Shown here: positions 56,755-64,000 of the stretch, piece after piece | How positions within the stretch are numbered: the first letter of the stretch is position 1 | Layout: each line of letters opens with the position of its first letter | Origin: Evernia prunastri | Taxonomy: Eukaryota; Ascomycota; Lecanoromycetes; Lecanorales; Parmeliaceae | DNA: 64,000 nucleotides | Assembly (NCBI GenBank): GCA_003184365.1 | Contig: NKYR01000074.1 | Location: forward strand, 124,680-188,679 | Reading direction: 5' to 3' | Notes under the pieces: generated by a model | What the model was told of the DNA's origin: nothing | The model's database searches: none | What the model saw: only the letters and a program-made list of their open reading frames with translations | Translations under genes and position numbers: made by a program

Positions 56755-58181
56755 CAGCGCCAACCCACCATGTTTTGTCTCTCTGTATTGGTGCAGAGGG
56801 TAAACTTCAACGGCGAAACCTCGGGTTCTGGAATTGTTGTTTTAGCGTATTCAAAAGCCACTACCACTGCATCTCTTGGCATTCGAGATCGTTGTCACTG
56901 CACCGATTACACACCTCCCTGGTCCTCTTTGTTTTCGATTTCCCTCGAAGTCGACTTGGTCCATCCAATAGGTGTACGACCTTATTTTGCCCTATGGACG
57001 GTTCTACTGGGTGCATGGCCTTAGTGGTATGCTCATGTGTTAGTACTGGGACAGTGAACGATCAACAAATTCGACAAATTCCCAATTACTGTTACCCTGC
57101 CTTTCAATATCTAAAGTGACCGACTTGATGATTTCAAAACAATATCGATGCAATCATGAGTAAGTAGGAGAGCTGTAGGTATGGATTTGTCAACGGCTTC
57201 ATGCATTCCTCAAAGTCCATGATCGACAGTCAATTCATACAATCGTTCATTCATTCGACACCAGTCAGGGCTAGATACGCCACTTTTTGAAGCCGCCGAT
57301 GGCCTCGTGTATATGCCTGACTCTCGACTGGGCAGATTGCATCAGCGCCGGCACCCCGAGAAAGACAAGGGTCAAGCAAGGTGGGCGGTAAATTGCTGCT
57401 TCCAAGCTTCGTTCGAGAGTTGTCCCGATAGCCAAAAGGGCAGCCATTACGCTTAGATCCGCGACATGAGACAGTAAAAGAGAGAAGAAGCATTCCCAGC
57501 TGCACTTTGCTGCTTCCCAAGCCTCGTTCTGGAGACGTTGTGGTAGACAAAGGCAGTCATTGCATGTAGATCCATGGTACCAGCGCCAGAATGAAATCAG
57601 TGGTGGATTATACCAATGGAGTACGAGCTGCCTTTGCACACGCCGAGGTACGCGTTTGTCCGAAACAATTGCCTCCACGCTTCTCCCCACCTTCGCCTGC
57701 ATCACATTTGCCACATCATCTTGTATGCATAGTATGACGCCTTTAACAAAATTTATCGCCCGGCGTGAAGAGAAGGACTTGCTTTGATATTTGGAATAGT
57801 GCTGGCAGGAGCTAGCCACCCCATGTCATCCCACTCAACTCTCTCCTGCAGACTTGGGAGAAGCGAGCAGTCCTTCGTCTCAGCCTGCTAAAGCCATGCA
57901 TATTTTGGGAAATATAAAATTATGGAGAGTCGCCATTGCCAATTCTCGAACCGTGAAAGCTATTTATTGGCAGGAACGAGCGTGTCCCGCCATTCCAGGC
58001 ACCGGGCAGTATGGGCAGAAATGCATAAGAAGTCTTCACGTTCCTTCCCTTCCCACGACTTCTTTCCACTACATCTTTCTCCATACACATCAGCTATTCA
58101 CACTCCCAAGCTCATGAAGCTGCTCTGCGTCGTTCCTCAGATCCAAACACAGGACTCACTTAAAGCAGCTTTAATCTAAAC
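56755..58181. other. Intergenic with a diverged tandem duplication
   Basis: 1.4 kb divergent interval. Two imperfect copies of a segment beginning TTGCTGCTTCC occur at about 57393-57450 and 57507-57565 (period 114 bp). A minus-strand frame (57271-57819) crosses both copies but lacks a clear ATG or family signature. Confidence 0.45.
57393..57565. repeat. Diverged 114-bp tandem duplication
   Basis: Both copies begin TTGCTGCTTCC(C)AAGC and share spaced motifs (CGTTC, GAGA.GTTG, AAGGCAG.CATT, TAGATCC) with several mismatches and small gaps. Confidence 0.5.
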
Positions 58182-58949
58182 ATGGAGCCTAGCGATAGCA
58201 TGGGCTTAAGTCGTTCCCCTACCAGCCACAATCCGTACAAGCCACCAGGGTATGGCAAAGGCCTCCCTGAAAAAACGGAGGGCTTCCAATCACCAGAGAT
58301 TAAATACACGGCCGTGGTTAGGTACGTGCATTCTAACATTAGCGTTGCCCACCCCAATTGGCAACCCGTTCTCAACCTCTGCCAAACCAGCTTATGAGGC
58401 AAAGCTGATTGGATGAGGCGTCAACAGATATTGGCGTGTTGCTCATCCTGGTGATGATGCCCGGAAGCAAATCGAGGATCACATCACGAAGGAATATCAA
58501 TGCACCTCGGTAAGACTCTCTCCTCGGTCGATAGATATTCGGCATCACGCATAACTGATAAAACGAGATAGCGACCGAAGGGAACAGACGAAGAAAGAGA
58601 AAAAGGCTCTATTGTCATTACCGAGGAGGAGATAAATGTCGGAATCCTCGTGTTCGACTGCAAGGACCAAGCTCAGGCTTTCAAAATGGAACAAGAGCTC
58701 CACCACACCAAGACAACGGTGTACGTACAACCAGTCCTCGACGATTTGGAACCGCAGCTGACCGGGCTCGTTAGACTTGACAAATACCGTCTCAACGTCT
58801 ACGCTGGCAAAGGTGAGCCTTGGCACTTTGATATGTGCGTCCAACAGGGGAAGACCATTACAGGCAGATACAGGTGGTTCGTGCATGGGAGGAGGGAGAA
58901 CAACACAGCCGTTAAAGAGGAATTCCCCTTTCCAGCAGCGGATTTTTGA
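58182..58949 (+). CDS. 199-residue hypothetical protein, three exons
   Basis: Exons 58182-58321, 58428-58509 and 58572-58949. The introns (106 and 62 bp) use GTACGT..ACAG and GTAAGA..GATAG, with an AGA codon rebuilt across the first; phase agreement over three exons supports a true gene. The product is hydrophilic and mixed alpha/beta, with no signal peptide or membrane helix. Distinct segments include SPEIKYTAVVRYWRVAHPG, a helix with DARKQIEDHI, GILVFDCKDQAQAFKME and RLDKYRLNVYAGKGEPWHFDM. I do not recognise a family. The last 30 residues have a basic GRRENN patch and end in PAADF. Confidence 0.7.
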
Positions 58950-61906
58950 TTGTGGGAAAGCGCGGGACGGTCAAGCACGGGACCATAGATACGTGAGGGA
59001 AATGAGTCTCGAAGGCTGCTCCGGTCATTCTTTAGTATAGACATAGGCTGAAAAGAGTTTCTTGTTTTTCTTCTTCTTCTTCTTGTTCCTCCTCCTCCTC
59101 TGTATAATGACCCGAGTGTAACATGAGCGATCTCTGCTTGTCAGCCCCGCCGCTTCAGAACTCAATTCGACCCCAACTTGACATTCACTCATAGCCACGC
59201 TCAGCACCTTGGCGACTTACCTCCTCTCGTTTAGCTTCTGGGACACCAGTGCCTTCCGGTCCTACCGCCCGGTTCTCCGTACGGATCCAAGATAGGCCCA
59301 GTCACCGGTGCTGTTCGTAAAGGCGGGGCCAATCATCGCCGTGGACGGAAGATAATGTTGGTAGTTCGGAGGTTTGACATTACGGTCGGAGGAGCTGGAG
59401 CTGGAGCAGTAGGTATCAGCTCGTGAAGTCATAAGTCACACCCCTCCCATCCCCCTGGATTATGCCATCCGGGTGCGCTATCCGAATAGCCCCGGGGAAG
59501 GGTGTGACTTACTACCTCACGAGGTGTTAACCTTGGGGCCCCCGTTGAGCTTTCGCTCCATGGATGCGGGTCACAGGCTCGGAATATGGTGGAGATGGGT
59601 GCTGCAGCACTACTGCGTTGTAGCTACCCTTTCTGGTGTCAAATGACTGGTGTTGACAAATGGCTCATGGTGCCAAATTGGCATAGACTTCTTCTGGTTC
59701 ATCGAGTGGCCTTCACACCACTAGCAATTAACATTTCATACCTCAATCTCAACAAAATGGCTCTCGCTTCCGTGCGTCTCGATTAATCCGAGTCGGGGCG
59801 CTAGTGTCGGTGGCTCTTGTTGTCGGGTCTCAAAGGCGATTTTGATATCCCCGTCCTTATGAAATTGCTTTCAAGCCTGTGAAGTGGGCTTCTCGTTCTC
59901 CCGTTATCCACGACTCCGGCTAGCATTACCGTCACCACCGTGTTGCGCTCCGCTATCGTCGCGTTGTCCGTCCCTTCAAACGTTGTCGCTGTCAGCCTCA
60001 ACGGCAGTGCTTGGCGAGCCGACAGGGAGCTGGTTCTCTTCTGGCCAGCGACAACGGTTGTCCGTCTCTTCGATATATTAGTTCAAGACCATCAAAGCTT
60101 GTTTGATTAGCCCTACTCTCACCGTTCAGTGAGAAGCAGGACCCTTTCAAAAAGTAGATGTCATTTCTTCATATCCCAGAAGTATGTTTGACTACAGGAT
60201 CGTACATACCCCCTCCATCTGATTCATATGGTAACCTTTCAGCGTGCGGAGGTAGACTCGATAATTCTTCCCTCCCTCCCTTGAAGGTACCCGAACAGCG
60301 AGCACCCGGGGGTTACTGTGACGGAATAAAACTTGAGCTCAAGTCCCTGAGAACTTTGAGAACCACGGGGCCCCTTCGAGCTGAATTTATAAAGAAGAGC
60401 GCTAGACACCGGCCGCTTACGCGTTCGCCAATCATTGGATCCCACCCCTAGGGTAATGAACGAGAGAGAGGGGGTATAATCCGGTAAAACTTTCAACTAG
60501 TGGGGTACGATTCAGATATTTACCCACCATTCCATCTGACTCAGGAATAAATCATAGTGTTTTGATAACAGTCACAACACATCTAATGAAAGGTTCTTTC
60601 CCTGATAGACACTCGAGTTTTGGGAGTGGATAGCAACTCAAAGCGTCAATTCCCTATGATCCACACAGATTCTGGCTTACACCTACCAAACTTTGAAACA
60701 GCACTCCGCAGAAGATTGTCCCTGGCGTTGCTTCAAGGGATTTCACGACTTCTTCTTGCACTTTGAGAAGCTTCAGCCTTAGACACGGGCAGATGGGTAT
60801 GCAGATGAACGGCTCACAATTAAAGAAAATTGGGAAGAACGTATTCACGCTAGCGTGCGGCCTCTTGATGTTTTCGTGGGGCGACCGCAGATGAATTTTC
60901 CGCTCGGACGGAGACTTTTGATCAAAGCACCGTATCCCAAAGGAGAGCAGTGGACGGTCGTAACTCGCCCTCTTTCTGTCATTGCTGAATGGAAATTGAA
61001 CAGGAGAAGAGAAATTTCTAAGCACACGGAAAGATACGGATACATAGATTTCCACGACTACAATGGACCAGCTTTATCCTTGTCCGGTATCGGAAAGGGT
61101 AGGATGTGTGAAAGGATACTCATCCTCAAAAGCCTTACCGGATCCTTCCCAACATTCAGAGGTGAAAGAGTGAGCGTCGAACAGGTCTGTCGCGACGAAC
61201 ATGTGACTTTGCCAAATGGAGATTCCAACCGATTGGTAAGCGCCAAAGGATGCGGAAGGGCTGAAGGATTCGGTGGGGCCCTGTAGCTCGCCGGAACGGA
61301 TTGGAACTTCAAAGTGGGGAAGTACCTTCAAAGGCCCACATCGATAAGGGTAAGATTTACGTGAGTAGTAGTGTTGCTTAAGGAATACATGGATGGTGTA
61401 CGTACATATCGTTATTAGGTATTATTGAGAATATCATTAATTCACTGGTTGTTGATTATTGGTGTTGGTGTTGGTTGGTTGCCAGCCGATCTAGTCAACC
61501 CAGGGGAACCCTGGAACAAGCAACTAATCGTCAGCTTTCTAAAGAAACGCGCAGCGCCCCACGAAATAATGACGATCCCGGTTGATTATGATAGGATGGC
61601 TGTGTGATAAAAGTAGGGACAAGGTCGCGCGGATCGAAGACCGAAACTGCATGTAAGATTATAAATCCCGGCAGTACATATGCACCGGCACACCGAGCAG
61701 GTGCAGGATACAAACAGATACACTAGGCCGTTTTTAGACACAGAGCTGAAGTGAGCTCCCTGGATCATTTTATTCGACGCTCACATCCAACTCAAATACG
61801 TTAAGAACGGCCAAAGAAATTCGATCAACGTAAGTAGCGAAAAATCCCACCAGTAAGGTATTGTGTCAATCAGGCAGGAAAGGGACCAACCAGCTGCTCA
61901 TTCAAG
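58950..61906. other. Intergenic with a hairpin element
   Basis: 3 kb without a supported gene. It holds a CTT/CTC-rich patch (59,060-59,100) and the foldback at 59414-59529. A plus-strand frame (60855-61286) is open for 143 codons without an ATG near its start or any motif. A GTTG-rich tract lies at about 61,446-61,482. Confidence 0.5.
59414..59529. mobile_element. 116-bp foldback, MITE-like
   Basis: The left arm (TATCAGCTCGTGAAGTCATAAGTCACACCCC) and the inverse of the right arm (TAACACCTCGTGAGGTAGTAAGTCACACCC) match over about 35 bp with four or five mismatches, giving a strong terminal inverted repeat. It shares TAAGTCACACC.TTCCC with the hairpin at 31500-31620. Confidence 0.65.
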
Positions 61907-63971
61907 ATGGGCTCCTACCACGTGGAAACAGACCTTGCAGAAATCGATGTGGACGTACTCATCTGTGGCACCGGCCCAGCAGGGGCATCATTGGCATGCT
62001 TTCTAGGCTTTAACGGTAGGATGACGTTGTCAGTGGTAGCAAGCAAATGTACTGGTCTAACCCGCACTCAGGTATCACCGGACTGATGATTGGACAAACA
62101 TCGTCCACATCTGTGACCCCACGAGCTCATTATACAAACCGAGCCACATTGGGTATGGATGACTCCCCTCGTAGCTGATCTATCCATGGCAAGACTGAAT
62201 TGTCTACAGAGTGCCTGCGGGATATTGGTCTCGAATATGAGTGCCGTCAAGTCGCAACTCCAATTGAGTATTCCAAATTCTACAGAGTCTGTAAATCCAT
62301 GGCGGGCGAAGAATACTCTCGTACTTATGCCTTTGGCACCCATCCGGCAAGACACGTGCGTTGCCTCTGCTGGTCTTAGTTTAAATGGTGTACTGATCAG
62401 AAGCATCGATAGGGAGATTATGACGAAGCAGGTCCTTGTGAGGCCGCTGACCTACCGCAGAGCCGACTCGAGCCAATCTTGACACGCTACGCAACTCAGC
62501 ATGGATTTCGTTTGCGTTTCGATAGTCGACTCGTGAGTTTCACGGACAAAGGAGACACGGGGGGGGTCGAGAGTATCGTGGAAGATCTCTTGACGCGGAA
62601 GAAGACCCTGATCCGTTCGAAGTATCTCTGCGGCGCAGACGGTGCCACTAGCACCATCGCTAGGGAACTACAACTTCCTCTTCACGATACGCCTAATGGA
62701 AATCTGGCGATAAATGTCCATCTCGAAGCAGATATGGTCAGTCTCGACCATCATTCCAAAATTGTGTTTCCTAGACTTGAGCTGACCTGACCGGTTTCAA
62801 GACGCATCTCATGGTCAATTCACTGGGTCTCCTCCATGTCCTCACAAGGCCAGACAAGCCCCCGCCCGATTTCGGGCTAATGGGGATTGCGCGTTTCGTC
62901 GTCCCTTGGACCGAATGGCTCATAGTCATGGTAGCCCACCCAAGCCTGAAGAAAGTTACAGCTTCCGAGGCCGAGATCATGGGTCGTGTTAGAGAATTGA
63001 TAGACGACGATTCCGTTCAATTGAAATTGAAAAGTATATCAACATGGAGGATGAACGAATGTTATGCAGAGCAATATTCCAAGGGCAACGTTTTCTGTCT
63101 CGGTGACGCTGTGCATCGCCATCCACCCCACAATGGCCTTGGTTCCAACACTTGCATTCAGGATTCGTACAATCTTGCTTGGAAAATGGCCTATGTCCTT
63201 GGAAACCGGGCCAGTCCATCTCTGTTGTCCTCTTACAACGACGAACGCCAACCTATTGGCAAGTACATCGTCCAGCGAGCGAATGACACTCACAGATTGC
63301 ACATGGCACTCTACACCGTTTTGGGCCTCCTCGAACCGGATCCGGAAAAGAAACGCCAAATCGAGGCAGAATTCGAAGAGGACTCTACGCGGGGCGAAGA
63401 ACGCAGATCCGCTTTCCGAAAGTGCGTCCGGGATCTGGACCAAGAGCGCCATGGTCTCGGGGCGGAGATGAACCAGTGGTACCACTCTTCAGCCGTATAC
63501 AAAGATGACGAGGAGGAAGGACCTCCCATGCCAGCAAACGAGGTCGATCAAACGCTCTATCATGTCAAGAGCACGTACCCCGGCTTCAGAGTCCCCCACG
63601 CTTGGCTCGGTGTGCCTACCAAGTTCGGGCCCAGGCCCCCTGCCGTCTCAACGCGCGATTTGGCGGGTCATGGTAGATTCACTCTGCTGACGGGCATTGG
63701 AGGCAAGAAAATGTGGGAATCTGCCGCGGCACACGCTGGCGGAACGGTGGGGGTGGATATCCAGACATATAATATTGGATTTGGGCAGGACTATGAAGAC
63801 ACATTCTTCACTTGGCACGAGATGAGGGGCGTGGAAGAGAAAGGTGCTGTGCTTGTGAGGCCTGACCGCGTGGTTGCGTGGAGGTGTAAGAGTATGCCGT
63901 CTGCCGATGGAGATGCTTGTGCGGAGAAATTGCTGGCCGTTATGCAGAGGATACTGGGTCGCGGGGTTTGA
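61907..63971 (+). CDS. FAD-dependent aromatic hydroxylase (phenol 2-monooxygenase / PheA-TfdB type)
   Basis: Predicted 609-residue class A flavoprotein hydroxylase, which uses NAD(P)H and O2 to hydroxylate a phenolic or polyketide-type ring. Five exons: 61907-62015, 62072-62152, 62210-62355, 62413-62736 and 62802-63971, with introns of 56-65 bp and consistent phases. FAD-binding motifs are present in order: GTGPAGAS (residues 21-28), the DG motif in CGADGATSTIAREL, and GDAVHRHPPHNGLGSNTC (from residue 321). The C-terminal third (from about residue 480) resembles the thioredoxin-like dimerisation domain of phenol hydroxylase. Its length of about 600 is normal. No signal peptide, so cytosolic. 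No other aromatic-degradation gene lies within 15 kb, so a cluster is not supported. The stop is only 29 bp from the window edge. Confidence 0.93.
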
Positions 63972-64000
63972 AGCTGTAGAGCCTTCTCATAGTGACTATA

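Noticed and set aside
60855..61286. 143-codon plus-strand frame
   Set aside because: Starts at a GTG, has no motif and no intron; probably chance.
61907..63971. Aromatic catabolic cluster with the amidohydrolase at 43 kb
   Set aside because: They are 17 kb apart with DNA-repair, transport and receptor genes between; no evidence of linkage.

Overview
The window reads as nuclear DNA of a filamentous ascomycete, most likely a Leotiomycete, although the class is only an inference. Evidence: many short GT-AG introns of 46-160 bp, often with CTAAC/CTGAC-type branch sites; ascomycete-typical families (Zn2Cys6 regulator, SAT4-type seven-helix protein, NACHT NLR, GPI-like Ser/Thr-rich wall protein, GH43, phenol-hydroxylase-type FAD monooxygenase); CT-rich leaders; and relics of foldback elements. 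No rRNA, tRNA, CRISPR or bacterial-style operon was seen.

Layout. 0-27 kb holds scattered genes: a partial Zn2Cys6 regulator (-), a small disordered protein (+), a secreted GH43 (+), a small Cys-rich protein (+), a single-pass membrane miniprotein (-), a Lys-rich protein with a repeated motif (+), a frameshifted unknown gene (-), a nucleoside hydrolase (-), a GPI-like serine-rich protein (+), a 431-residue membrane-anchored disordered protein (+) and a 184-residue unknown (+). Between them lie low-complexity tracts: a polypyrimidine minisatellite at 10.7-11.3 kb, (CTTT)n at 24.1 kb and others.

27-46 kb is a decay-rich accessory block. It holds a NACHT-type NLR broken by frameshifts, a foldback-element fragment beside an orphan GC-rich coding fragment, an array of 'GGGCA..GCCC' mini-hairpins (33.9-34.4 kb), an intact metallophosphoesterase, a decayed gene resembling a TET/JBP-type 2OG-Fe(II) dioxygenase, a decayed gene of a fungal CxCG/two-TM family cut by a 25-G run, an amidohydrolase/decarboxylase with one unresolved junction, and a near-complete 520-bp foldback element.

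46-64 kb is mostly intact single-copy genes: a SAT4/rhodopsin-fold membrane protein (+), a SnoaL/NTF2-like enzyme (-), a CCC1/VIT iron-manganese transporter (-), ERCC1/Rad10 (-), a 199-residue unknown (+) and an FAD aromatic hydroxylase (+).

No obvious metabolic cluster joins these genes. The notable theme is the middle block: several decayed genes of arms-race or nucleic-acid-modifying type, interspersed with foldback repeats and long homopolymer G/C runs. Exon boundaries below were worked out by hand from splice sites and phase; family calls rest on motif recognition without database searches.
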